From: Podochytrium sp. JEL0797
Taxonomy: Eukaryota > Chytridiomycota > Chytridiomycetes > Chytridiales > Chytriomycetaceae
Length of the DNA stretch: 64,000 nt
Reading direction: 5' to 3'
NCBI GenBank assembly: GCA_027596195.1
Contig: JADGJG010000003.1
Location: 1 to 64,000, forward strand
In this document: positions 1-10,247 of the stretch, one piece after another
Position numbering within the stretch: position 1 is the stretch's first letter
Layout of the letters: each line of letters begins with the position of its first letter
The notes under the pieces: generated by a model
Databases searched by the model: none
What the model saw: only the letters and a program-made list of their open reading frames with translations
What the model was told of the DNA's origin: nothing
Program-made: the position numbers and the translations under genes

Positions 1-67
1 ACCATCTTGCTCAATACTCTTCCCATCGCTCGTCTCTTGCTGCACAACTGCCAACAACTCCAACACA

Positions 68-231
68 TCAGAGTCGATCACCACCATCCACATGCGGAAA
101 GTCATCCGCACCACCATCTACCCCCAACCCCAAGAATGGAACCGGAAACATTTCATTCACTGCGTCGATATCCAACCCCGAGTTCAATAACGCTTCCAAA
201 TCAGATACGGCAACCCCGCTACTACTCCCTG
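68..231 (-). CDS. Possible 3'-terminal exon of an unidentified minus-strand gene
   Basis: On the minus strand an open frame of about 54 codons runs from an AAG acceptor near 231 to TGA at 68-70. It follows a branch-like GACTAAT sequence. The predicted peptide is acidic and Gly/Asp-rich at its end (contains SDLEALLNSGLDIDAV and ends GGDRL). I could not connect upstream exons between 232 and 672 and do not recognise the family, so this may be chance. No other gene is supported in the first 670 bases. Confidence 0.2.
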
Positions 232-672
232 CTTTGGTTCAAACAGATAATTAGTCATCGCTCCCCGAACATCCTCAATCCAAGCCAACACTCATCAAAA
301 CTCGGTGTTAAATTTAAGATATTTCTCAATGTTCCCTCGGAAATGTTTGTCCTTTGGTCCCGGTCATGGAACTGCGTTTTCCTCCATATTGTGGGATTTC
401 ATCCAAGTTACATTCAGAAGCGCCGGCAACCCCGGCCAGTATCTTTCGCGCAGAACTTCGATTGTGAATGTACGAAACCAGATATGTTGGTCAAAAAATT
501 CCGTAATTTGTGAAGAGGGTAGGTTGAATGAAATATATCGGCCTTCCTTCTCCGAGGGGGTGAGGAAGTGCGGGAGCGTGCTTCACGCTCCTTGGATGAG
601 TCACAATTCGTGGCGTCCGCAAATTCGCGCCTGCAAAACTCCAAGTCGAAAAAAGACACTCGACACCTCCAA

Positions 673-1960
673 ATGGACGCCATCGACAAAAGCGCCTCTT
701 CAGCGGGCTTCAAGGCCTTCTTTGCCGAAACAACGTGCGGAGACGTCATTGCGAACAAGGCCTCGGGGCCAAAGGTTCCCATCTGTCTCGACACGGATCT
801 CTCTGTCCAGGATGCGTGTAACGCACTGGCCACACACCATATTACATCGGCACCCGTTTATAAGTGAGTTGGGGTGCGTTTATTATACTAGTATAGTTCT
901 GATAGGCGCATTGTTATTCAGCCCGCACGAGGGTGGGTTTGTGGGCATGTTTGACTACCGCGACCTGGTGACCTATGTGCTTGAGGTGTTCCACAAGCTG
1001 CCCAAGGAAGCCACAGCGAGCCTGGATGCGGAGATGGTGAGTAAAAAGAAAAAGAAAACGAAAAATACCAATCGGTATTAATATTCCCCACCAGGAAATC
1101 TCCGACATTGTCAAACGCGCGTCGATGGACCGCACGGGTGTCCCCATCAAGCTCGTGTACAACCTCTCGCAAAAGAACCCCCTTGTCGCTGTTTACACCA
1201 CCACGCCCCTCGCTGCCGCCCTGCTCCAGTTCGCCGACAACCCGTCGATCCACCGTCTCGTAGTCCTCGAAAAGTGCGAAGATGACAAGGACAAGTTTGT
1301 CGGCGTCCTGTCGCAGTCGCTCGTGAATTCCCTGGTGGCCACAAAGTTTGGAAAGCTGCCGCGTTTGGTGGCCGGGCAGAGGGACGCGGATTTCGCGGCG
1401 GGGGAAATGACTTTGCAGGAGTTGGGGCTTGTGAGGGGGGAGGTGGGGATGGTGACGGTCGATTTGAATGATTCCGTGTTGGAGGCGTTGTATCAGATGC
1501 ATAAGCATGATATTTCGTCGGTTGCGATTGTGGATAAGGCGCATGGTCATTCCAAGGTATGACATTCTGTTTTCGCGTGTTCCTCGCACGCGTTTTTGTC
1601 TCTTGCTTGCAGTTTTTAACAGTTTTTTGTGCAAATCGCACGCTACAGCTCGAAGGTTCCATCTCCCTCTCCGACATCAAAGAAATCCTCTCCTCCCGCG
1701 GCGGATGGAGACTCCTGTACGACCCCTGTTTCCGGTTCTTTGTCCAACTCCGCAGCATGCAAGGACTCGAAGCAAACGGATCGGACCGCGTGCCCATGTT
1801 CACGGTGCATCCTTCCACCCCGCTCATTTCGGCGATTGAGAAAATGGCGGCCACAAAGACGCATCGTGTGTGGATTGTGAGTGAGGGTGGTGCGTCGCAT
1901 GTGGTGGGAGTGGTGGCGTTGTCGGATGTGATGCCGTTTGTGGAGAATGCTGCCAAATGA
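673..1960 (+). CDS. CBS-domain protein, AMPK gamma (SNF4)-like
   Basis: Exons 673-863, 922-1036, 1095-1556 and 1649-1960 join in phase to a 359-aa protein. It appears to be built of four CBS modules. Repeating signatures include a first module ending near ITSAPVY, a second with FVGMFDYRDLV, a third with HDISSVAIVD and ISLSDIKEIL, and a fourth with KTHRVWIV and GVVALSDVM. The order and spacing fit the nucleotide-sensing gamma subunit of AMPK/SNF1, which binds AMP/ATP in clefts between CBS pairs. The length is close to that of the family (about 330 aa). SNF1 regulation is inferred; another four-CBS protein cannot be excluded. The ATG at 673 is preferred over an upstream in-frame ATG because the protein then starts just before the first CBS. 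Confidence 0.75.
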
Positions 1961-2196
1961 TTCCCCTTTTGTTTTTTTATATCTTGTATTGTGGAAGAGA
2001 AAGAATTTCGTATAGTTTTGTGTATTTTGTTGCATTTTGACGCGCCATCACCGTCCACCGTGTTGCCCCCACTGCTGCTGTTGCTGAGGAGGTTGTGCAT
2101 ATCCAGGATATCCAGTAGGTGGCATGAATCTACAAGTCCACGGAATCAGAACGGAATCAGAACACCCAACCCCCAATGAAACCAAATTTCGATAAT

Positions 2197-3424
2197 TTAC
2201 CCCATTCCAGGCATTCCAGGCATTCCTGGCATCGGAGGCATCGGAGGCATACCCTGAGGTTGCCCATACTGCATCGGTGGTGGTGCGAATCCAGGAGGAG
2301 GCGCGAATCCGGGAGGTGGCATCGGGTCTGCCCGAGTCCGAAAAGTCGCGTCAAAAATACGCAAGAAAGACTCCCACACATAAAAGAGAAAACATACATC
2401 CAGGCATCGGTGGCGGCATTCCCCCCATTTGTTGCGGCGCATATCCTCCGTATTGCGGCATCCCCATCGGTGCGGGGGGCATCATGTTCGGAACGGGTGG
2501 CATTCCCATCTGGGGTTGTCCTCCCGGTGTTGGCATGTCGGCAAACATTCGGTTGGGCATGTGAGTGGGGGCGTTCTTTTGCGCTTGTGCGGCGAGGAGA
2601 CGTTCTGGTTTTTTTGAAATCGCACGCGAATTTAGAACAAATTTTATGGAAATCAAGTTGGTGGTCGGATTCTTACCAGCTGCAGATCCGTGACGCTCTC
2701 CTTGTCCGTCCTTTTTGAACGCGTAGCTGACAGTGACGGGACGGCCCATCAGGAATTGGCCGTTCATGGCTTCAATGGCGGCGTCGGCAGATTCTGGAGG
2801 AAGGTGGTTAGAAAGAGAGTTATCCCACAGTGGGGATATCCTTACCAAAGTTATCATACGCAACGAATCCATACCCCTTCGAAACACCAACTTCCGCATC
2901 CCTCGCAACCTTCACTCCCCGAAATCAATACACACATATCCCACGAATACAACATACCTTTGGAGTCTGTGCAATCACACCAAACGCCGAAAACGTGTCA
3001 TGTAACACCTTCTCATCCACCTCCGCGTCCAAGTTTCCAATAAACAAGTTCGCACCCACATCCACGGTCCGTTTGTTGTCGCTCGCCTTATTCACGCGGA
3101 TGGGTTTGCCAAAGATTTTGATCATGTGCATAATCTGATGCCCATTCGTGTTGGGCAGGTGGTTAGTTCCCCCTCTACACCCTCCCCACGCAACGGCCTC
3201 ACCTTAATCGCATAATCCGCATCATCCTCCGTCTGAAACTCAGCAAACCCGAACCCCTGGTGACTTTGCGTGACTCGGTCCTTGGGGAGGTGAACGTTGA
3301 CCACGGGGCCGCATTGGAGCATGAGTTCCCAGAGCATAGATTCGGTGACTTCGTCGGAGAGGTTGCCGACGTAGCATGTGTTTTGTTGGTTGCGCTCTTC
3401 GGTTGGTTTGTAGGCGTTTTGCAT
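2197..3424 (-). CDS. SF3B4: Splicing factor 3B subunit 4 (SAP49/Hsh49)
   Basis: Six exons (complement of 3203-3424, 2958-3134, 2846-2909, 2677-2793, 2398-2604, 2197-2327) give 305 aa. RRM1 spans about residues 16-92 ([18 protein letters not shown]) and RRM2 about 103-180 ([22 protein letters not shown]). The linker block [11 protein letters not shown] and the block [29 protein letters not shown] are hallmarks of SF3B4. The C-terminus is Pro/Met/Gly-rich (repeated [13 protein letters not shown]), as in metazoan and yeast homologues. The protein is part of the SF3b complex of U2 snRNP and contacts pre-mRNA near the branch site. The start at 3424 ([14 protein letters not shown]) matches the human N-terminus. 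Confidence 0.95.
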
Positions 3425-4120
3425 TGGCTGAGGGAGGGGGTGATGGTGGGACTGCGGATGGAGATTTTGGAGTTTTTCGAAAAAGGCGACCAAAACTAGC
3501 GGTCAAAATATTTTTATTTGTGCGAATGTGGTCGCCATCTTTCCTTGTGGAGAGAGGGAGATGGAGTTGTTGCGAATATTGGAATTAAAACGGGAGGGCT
3601 CTTCGATAAAGTTGACCCTTTCTCGCGCTCAAGCGACTGAGGAAGGATTAGATGTGATTTGGAGATTTGAAGGAGCTCACATCAATATCTTACCAGGCCG
3701 CGACGGCAGAATCCCTTTTGCCGATTCACCCGCAAGATTGAATGCGGTGGACCCATAACAATTTGGAATAAATGAACAAAAAAGATCGTGATCAATGAAC
3801 GAACGCTCGCATCCAAATTGTACAAATCTTCCAACGCATGGGTTATATTGACGAAGCGATCAACCTCAAAGGTCGTTACAATAAAACCCCGAAAAGGAAG
3901 AAAAGAAAATCCCCACAAATGAACGAAACGCGTGCAAATGAACAAACGCGCTCACACTCACTCACAGCGCCGTCTCAGGTGTGAGTCAGAAAGAAAGAAA
4001 ATCTCTCCAACGCCACCTCGAACGCCAGTCTCGTTCAGTGCCAGACTCAAGAAAACGAAACCGTTTCAAGACTGCAAGGAAATCGCAAACACTCCCCAAC
4101 CGTGCCACAAACACAACCCA
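3425..4120. other. Intergenic, divergent promoter region
   Basis: About 700 bases lie between the divergent starts of SF3B4 and the membrane protein at 4121. A 66-codon ATG frame at 3561-3758 (+) shows no recognisable domain and no paralogue here, so I do not call it a gene. The left end contains purine-rich stretches. No RNA gene was seen. Confidence 0.4.
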
Positions 4121-5155
4121 ATGATTCTTGCCACGCTGTGTGCCATCTCCTTGCTCGCGAGCATGACGCAAGGTTTGTAAAAAGCTGTTTGGAATAAGCG
4201 ATTGCACTACTTCCAATACGTTGATTCTCATGCCGATTCTCCCGCCCCGTCAGCCCAATCCAACGACCTGGCCATCGGATCCCACATCAGCGCCTCCTCC
4301 ACCTCCACCACCCCACCTTGCAACATCTACACCTGCGGGCCCAACCAAGCCCTATTCGACATCCCAGCCAACCCGACCAACCCGAACCAATGGGTCTCAC
4401 AGCCAAGCAGCTGTGACCCCGACTGGCACACTGCCGGACCGGGAACCATTTCCCTCGTAGGACGCCAGAACGCCTCACTAACACTCGATTGGAGTGTGAA
4501 TTACGGCACACAGTTGATGACGGAAGTGAGGTTCAAGTATGGCTCTGCAGTGTCGAACGCGTTGGCCGTGGAAGTCGTCGTGTTTAGTGAGGTGCCTATT
4601 ACGGTGCCTGTGGTGGCGGTTCCGTATGTCGATGGGAGTGGATGGTATGCGTTTCCGTTTGAAGTGCCGGTGACGGCTTCAGGGGTGCAGTTGGTGTGGT
4701 ATGGGTTGCAGAGTGGGGATGGGGGGAAGACGTGTTTTGTGGCGGTTGAGGAGGTGCAGGCTTGGAGTGGTGAGCTCTCTTTCTCTTGAGTTTGTTTTTT
4801 TGAAGGGGGGCTGACGGTTTTTGGCCTTCCCCGCCCAGGACCACCGCCCGATCCGCTTTTAACAGGAAATGGAGGTCACGGAATATCCTCACGAACACTG
4901 GCAGCCGCCATCCTCGTTCCCATCTTTGCCTTCTTGATTCTCTTTGCATTAGGATATTGGCTTGTAACAAAGCGTCGCGAGAATCTCGTGAAACGATTCT
5001 CGACGGGGTCCTCGGATGGGATCACGGGCTTCGATGCGTTGAAGTTGAGGATTAATCCGAGTAGGGCGAGGGGAGAGAGGTTGGTGGATGATGCGGAGGA
5101 GCCAGGGAGCGCGTTGAGTGAGGGTACGACTGTTTATGCGGGTTCGCCGATTTGA
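4121..5155 (+). CDS. Type I membrane protein of unknown function
   Basis: Exons 4121-4172, 4254-4769 and 4839-5155 join in phase (294 aa). Residues 1-18 form a cleavable-looking signal peptide (MILATLCAISLLASMTQA). A Thr/Pro/Cys-containing ectodomain of about 185 residues follows, with four to five cysteines (CNIYTCG, SSCDPDWH, KTCFVAV) that suggest disulfides. It appears beta-rich (alternating Val/aromatic segments). One TM helix lies near 208-232 (LAAAILVPIFAFLILFALGYW) and is followed by a basic stop-transfer KRRENLVKR and a polar tail of about 60 residues. I do not recognise the ectodomain. The architecture fits a cell-surface receptor or adhesion protein, but that is inference. Confidence 0.7.
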
Positions 5156-5295
5156 AGGGAGTTTGTCTATTGTTGTGCAAATAGTGTAAATATCTGTGAG
5201 GGATCCATTTCCTCCCGCACGATGAGTAAGCGCGGAAGAGGGAGAACTCGAACGCGAAATTCTCGTTTTGCGCCTTTTCGAATCTCCACCTGAAA

Positions 5296-6269
5296 ATGTT
5301 TGGCCTCCACCACGCCCTCAAGCGCAGCTTCACGCCAAAGACGACAGGTGAGGATCTATTCTCTATAGATCTATCGGAAGATGCTTCGAGACAAGATCCC
5401 CAGTGATGCCGTGATCTCTTTTGGGCCAATTGTTACTGACCGATCTTCAACCAAAGGACTCATCACTGCCTCGTCCGTCTTCACTGCCTCCCACCGCGTT
5501 GCCTCTGTGATGGTTCTGCACAAGGCCAGGTACGCATCCCTGGTTTCACCAAGCATCCGATTCTGACCACGAGGGTCATTCCCCGCTCGCAAATCCACAC
5601 AGACTTTTGACCACTGGACCCGACTCCTCCGTCAAAGGAACCGCCCTCCCCACCCTCGAAATTGACGCCTTCAAGCGCAGCGAGGCGTTCAAACGCCCCA
5701 TTTCGCCACACCTTTTCATTTACCAGCCGCAGTTGACGTGGTATTTGAGTATGTTTCATCGTATTACGGGGGCTGCTGTTGGGGCTGGTGAGTCTTGTTT
5801 TCGTGTTGGGGGAACGTGGGGATTGTGGGTTCGATCGGCACGAGGAATGGATCGAAACTTGGGATTGGTATTTGGAGGGAAGGTGATCACATTACGATCT
5901 GAGGAGAAAGAGGGAATCCGGAGTCTCGAATTGATACAGAATCGCCGAAACACCGAACCGCGTGTGACCCCATTCTAAAATAATCCCATTTCCCCAGCCC
6001 TGTACGGAGGAGCCATCTGGTACCTCGTGTGCCCCTTCACTAGCGCCACCGCCGCCGCCTACATTGCTTCGTTCCCCTGGATCGTCAAATTTGTGGCTAA
6101 ATCGGCGTTGGCACTGCCCCTCGCGTTCCACTCGTTCAACGGACTGCGTCACTTGATGTGGGACACGGCGTCCAAGTATGGGTTGAGTTTGACGGGGGTG
6201 TATAGCACGGGGTATGCGGTTGTCGCGGCGTCGGCTGTGGTTGGGTTTGGGTACGCGTTGTTTTACTGA
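5296..6269 (+). CDS. SDHC: Succinate dehydrogenase cytochrome b subunit, mitochondrial
   Basis: Exon 1 is 5296-5347, the middle exon ends at 5787 and the last exon is 5998-6269. The middle exon starts either at 5530 or 5554; both keep the frame, giving 185-193 aa. The N-terminus is short, basic and Ser/Thr-rich ([17 protein letters not shown]), consistent with a mitochondrial presequence. The family signature [20 protein letters not shown] precedes the first helix. SMFHRITG contains the conserved quinone/heme region, and [12 protein letters not shown] in the second helix contains the axial heme b histidine. Three TM helices are visible. The protein anchors complex II in the inner membrane and takes part in ubiquinone reduction. 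The exact 5' splice structure needs RNA evidence. Confidence 0.88.
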
Positions 6270-6425
6270 ATTCCTCGTGTGGGGAAGGAATTTTAGTGGA
6301 ATAAAAATAAGAACACGATTTGGTTGATGTTTTGGGATGGGGAGGCGAGACGGGATTGAGTTGTCACGCGTTGACAGTCGCGCATTCAGTTTTTTTTTTT
6401 TTTTTTGACGCCAAGTTTTCCACTC

Positions 6426-7922
6426 ATGTCACTCACTGCCCAAGAGAAAGATCTCCTGCCGATTGTCCACGCATTCCTCATCAAAGCTGGCGCATTGACG
6501 GCGGCCGAGAAGTTCAAGAAGGAAGTTGGCTTGAAATTGGTAAGTTGTGTCATATCCAACGGAGCGTATGATCGTGTTTTGTTCACACTTATCGCTTTCA
6601 GACTGCCAAGGATTCTGCCCCTTCCCTTGCTGCCATCTACACTGCATTCTTGAAGAGGTGAGGGCTTTACATTCTCTGGTCAAATCTGAAAGCTGATCTC
6701 AAAGTAACAGCAACCCCGATGACGAGGACGAATCTTCAGACAGCAGCGATGATGACGAACCTGAGGAGGTGAGCATATAGATTAGGATCACGAATTATAG
6801 CGTGTGATTAAACTTGGCAACTCAATTCCTTTCAAGGCTGCCGCCAAAGTGAGTAAATCGGACGACTCTTCAGACGAAAGCGAAGAGGAATCTTCAGACG
6901 AAGAGTTGAGTTTGATTTCATGAAGTGGAGAGTGACGGGAATTCGCGTACTTATCGTCATTTAGGGATGAAGCACCCAAAAAGTCTGCCGTCGTTGCCAA
7001 GAAGGCGGAATCGAGCGATGAGGAGGAGAGCAGTTCCGAGTGAGTTTTGTTTCTACCCCGTCCTCGTTCTCTACTGATACCTTCGTGCATTGCAGAGACG
7101 AATCGGAATCCGAGGACGACGCGCCTGCTCCCAAGAAAGCCGTTGCTGCCAAGAACGCCGAGTCCAGTGATGAAGAAGAGAGCAGCTCGGAAGATGAAAG
7201 TGATGAAGAGGAGAAGCCGGCACCAAAGAAGGCGGTGGCTGCCAAGAAGGAGGAATCGAGCGACGAGGAGAGCAGTTCTGACGAAGACGAGTCGGAAAGT
7301 GAGGATGAGAAGCCTGTCAAGAAGGTGGCTGTTGCCAAGAAGGAAGAGTCGAGTGACGAGGAGAGCAGCTCTGAGGACGAAGAATCCGAGGACGAAACCC
7401 CGGCCCCCAAAAAAGCTGCTGCTGCGGAATCGAGCTCCGAAGAGGAGTCATCCTCCGACAGCGAATCATCCGAAGACGAAACCCCCGCCCCGAAAACTCC
7501 CGTCTCCAAAAAACGCAAGGCCGAGTCCTCCTCGGACGAAGAATCCGAACCAGACACTACAATTCAAACCCCGATCGCGAAACGACCCAAGCCGAATGCG
7601 ACACCCGCGACCAAAACCCCACCCGTCAGATTCCAACGCATCAAAGCCGACCAAGTCGAGTTCCATGACGAACGCATGAAGGATAACCGATTTGAAGCGA
7701 AGGGTGGAGCGATTTCGGCGTATGGCATGAAGGCGCATCAGGATTTGATTGTTACGAGGGGGAAGGGGTTCACGGCTGAGAAGGTTTGTTTCTTTCGTGT
7801 TACTGGTCAACCGTTTGCTAATTCAATATCTATCACAGAACAAGAAGAAGCGCGGGGCATACCGAGGTGGACAGATTGATCAGGAGAGTTATTCGATCAA
7901 GTTCAATTATGACGATGAGTGA
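6426..7922 (+). CDS. SRP40: Nucleolar phosphoprotein SRP40/Nopp140 (NOLC1-like)
   Basis: Seven exons (6426-6539, 6602-6657, 6711-6768, 6837-6904, 6965-7039, 7096-7783, 7839-7922) give 380 aa. An N-terminal LisH motif (LLPIVHAFLIKAGALTAAEKF) dimerises such proteins. The middle is a run of acidic Ser/Glu/Asp clusters, predicted CK2 targets, alternating with basic Lys/Pro/Ala linkers (APKKAVAAKK). The C-terminal SRP40_C domain is clear (FQRIKADQVEFHDERMKDN, GGAISAYGMKAHQDLIVTRG, KFNYDDE). This is the standard layout of Nopp140, which chaperones snoRNPs in nucleolus and Cajal bodies. Four short exons each hold one acidic cluster, so the repeat grew along with its introns. Confidence 0.95.
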
Positions 7923-8052
7923 TTTAATCAAAATAAAACGCGTCTGAAGAGAAGTAAGATTTCGAATCAAATGTACAGTATGATTCCGAATCAAAAGATA
8001 ATTCCAGATTAAGAAGAAGAAGAAGTGGGAGAGAGAGATTCTGTTTTTCAAA

Positions 8053-8961
8053 ATGATCGCAACTCGACGCAGCACTCTCACCTTTGAGTCTGACGGCAGT
8101 GGCACCACCCACATTCTCTGGATCACACTCAACTCTGGACCCGTCAATCTCCTCTCACGGTCGCTGGTCCCAGCCTTGACAAGGGAGCTCGATCTTGCCA
8201 ATGCAGATCCGCAGTGCCGCGGGATCATCCTCGCATCCGCTGTGCCAAAGGTGCCTTGACCCCATTGCTTTGATTATGTATTGATCCATGGAGGATTGCA
8301 GGTCTTCAGCGCGGGCTTGGATCTGACCGAGTTTCTGCCCAGCGAGACAACAACTCTCGACTCAACCCGCCAATACGCCTCTGCCGTCAATCGACTCTTT
8401 GCGACACTCGCTTCTTCGTCCGTTCCTGTGGTTACCATCGTGAACGGCGCAGCACCGGCGGGTGGTGCCGTGATGGCCCTGCTGTCGGATTACAAAATCG
8501 CGTCGAGGGAAAGTGGAGGGTTCCAGATGGGGTTGAATGAGACGAGGTGATTTTTGATGATATTCTTGGGCAGGTGCTGACGTGGGCGTGATAGGGTCGG
8601 AATGCCGCCACCAACTTTTCTCCACACATTAGCTCGATTGAACCTCGCGAGTTATCGCGTCGCAGATCGATGTATCCAACTCGGGTATATTGTTTCGACA
8701 CCTCAAGAAGCCCTGGACCTTGGGTTCCTCGATGAACTCGTGGAGGACGCAAGCGGGCTTGAAGAATGTGCCGTTAAAAGAATTCGCGAGTTGGCTGATA
8801 TTCCTTGGAACGCGCGAGTGAGTGCGAAGCTTGGTGCGAGGAGGCAGTTGATTCAAGAGTTGGGGGACCAAGGGGTTGGGATGGCACTTGGGGGGGAGTT
8901 TCGGGAGGTTGCTGGGAGGGTGTTGGAAGAGCTCAAAAAGAGGCGAAAGTCCAAGTTGTGA
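8053..8961 (+). CDS. Enoyl-CoA delta isomerase 1-like (crotonase superfamily)
   Basis: Exons 8053-8250, 8302-8546 and 8595-8961 join in phase to about 269 aa. The protein is a crotonase fold enzyme: VFSAGLDLTEF forms the first half of the oxyanion hole and VNGAAPAGGAVMALLSDYKIA is the second. GLNETRVGMPPP matches the position of the catalytic glutamate of mitochondrial delta3,delta2-enoyl-CoA isomerase (ECI1/DCI, GLNET in mammals). The reaction shifts cis/trans-3-enoyl-CoA to trans-2-enoyl-CoA for beta-oxidation of unsaturated fatty acids. No obvious PTS1 is present; the C-terminus ends KRRKSKL, where SKL could itself act as a peroxisomal signal. That would place the enzyme in peroxisomes rather than mitochondria. 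Confidence 0.88.
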
Positions 8962-9013
8962 AGATTTAAACTGCGTTGGAAGAAGAAAAACGCGTGCTCT
9001 GCATCATTTATTT

Positions 9014-10167
9014 TTATTTCGGACTCAAAAAGAGTTTGGCCCAATCCGCCTCCCCCAATTCCCCATCCCCATCTGCATCATTCTCATCAATCATCATAGC
9101 CACATCCTCATCCGTCAATACCTCCCCCAACTCTTTCGCTACCCTCTTCAACTCGCGCACACCAATTTTCCCACGCTTGTCGACATCAAACAAGGCAAAA
9201 CTCGTGTGCAAATCTGCCGACACATCGCGCTGCGATAGTTTCACAGCCATCACGTACAAAAACTCTTCGAATGAAAGCGCGGGGTCTTGATCCCCCGTTC
9301 GCGGGAACCACGACGCGATTTCATCCACATCCGAAGGCAATAGAGCGAACCCGAGCGCGCGCATCACGATTCGGAGTTCCGAAGGGTCGATGGAGCGTGA
9401 ACCGTCTGTATCAAAGAGGTCGAATACTTCCCGGATTTCGTCGAATTGTGCAACAGAGAGGTCATAGCATTCAGGGTCGTCTGGTTTCGTGGTGGCACGG
9501 CGGGCCATGGATCCTCTGCCAAAGATGCTGGTTCGTGTTCCGCTTCCACTGGGGGGACGTGGTGGGGGGTTTTGGTTTGATGCGCTGGTTGGTCGTGGGG
9601 GGTCTGGGATGGAGTTCGAGGGAGTGGTTTCGATCGTGGAAGTGTTGCGACTCGTTGTATCGATGGTGGATTCTTCGTCGCATTCTTGTTCGGGAATGAT
9701 GAATCCGGGATGAAAAGTGGATTGACGACGGGAGGGTTGACCTGGAAGAACGCGTCGCAGGCGGAACAACCTGACAAAATCCGCGTTACTTTATCTCGAG
9801 ATATTTTTTATAATGTAATTAGAGAAAGATATGTATACCCTGCCGCTTTCGTGAGAAATACAGTCTGTTGGGGTGCCTTTTCTGTTTCATTGGGATCTCC
9901 AAACGCGTCCATCGCGTCGTCATCTTGGCTGTTATATTCCGATTCGGAAATCCCACCGGAAGCGTCCGTGCTGCCTGATTGTGGTCGTTGGGTTTGAGAT
10001 GCGCGGCGTTTCGGGGTGGACGGAGTATGCTTTGTTGTGGATGTTGTGGACGCGGCGCGTTGGGTTGTGGATGGAGCGCGTTGGGTTGTCGATTGGCCGC
10101 GTTGTTGTGCTTGGAGAATGGACTGTGTGCGTTGGGTTGAGGGTTGCGGAACGGAAAGAGAGGCCAT
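9014..10167 (-). CDS. Centrin-like EF-hand protein with long N-terminal extension
   Basis: Two exons, complement(9839-10167, 9014-9770), give 361 aa. The last ~160 residues are a centrin/caltractin. EF1 ([12 protein letters not shown]) is intact. EF2 is degenerate ([18 protein letters not shown]). EF3 ([12 protein letters not shown]) is intact. EF4 ([12 protein letters not shown]) has D at the last ligand position. [19 protein letters not shown] is typical of centrins. The first ~190 residues are unusual: low-complexity Gln/Thr/Ser with [12 protein letters not shown] repeats, then Pro-rich sequence. Centrins bind Sfi1-type repeats at basal bodies and centrosomes, and this fungus probably keeps a flagellum. 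Ordinary centrins are about 170 aa, so the extension may target or tether the protein. The start codon lies 80 bases from that of the TIR/TPR gene. Confidence 0.88.
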
Positions 10168-10247
10168 CGTTTTTAGAAGAATTTCATAACCTATGCCAAC
10201 GTGGCTTACGACAACGTGATTAAAAATTTCCCACCGCAATCAACAAA
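10168..10247. promoter_or_regulatory. Compact bidirectional promoter
   Basis: Only 80 bases separate the ATG of the centrin gene (10167, minus) from the ATG of the TIR/TPR gene (10248, plus). Both 5' UTRs and core promoters must overlap here. No TATA element is evident; the segment contains CAACGTGGCTTACGACAACG-type sequence with a CAACGT repeat. Confidence 0.5.

Noticed and set aside
914..2100. Long minus-strand ORFs opposite the CBS gene
   Set aside because: Low-complexity shadows of the plus-strand exons; they run through introns and show no domain.
3528..3758. 66-76 codon ORF between SF3B4 and the membrane protein
   Set aside because: No domain, no paralogue in the window and no splice context; length is within chance expectation.
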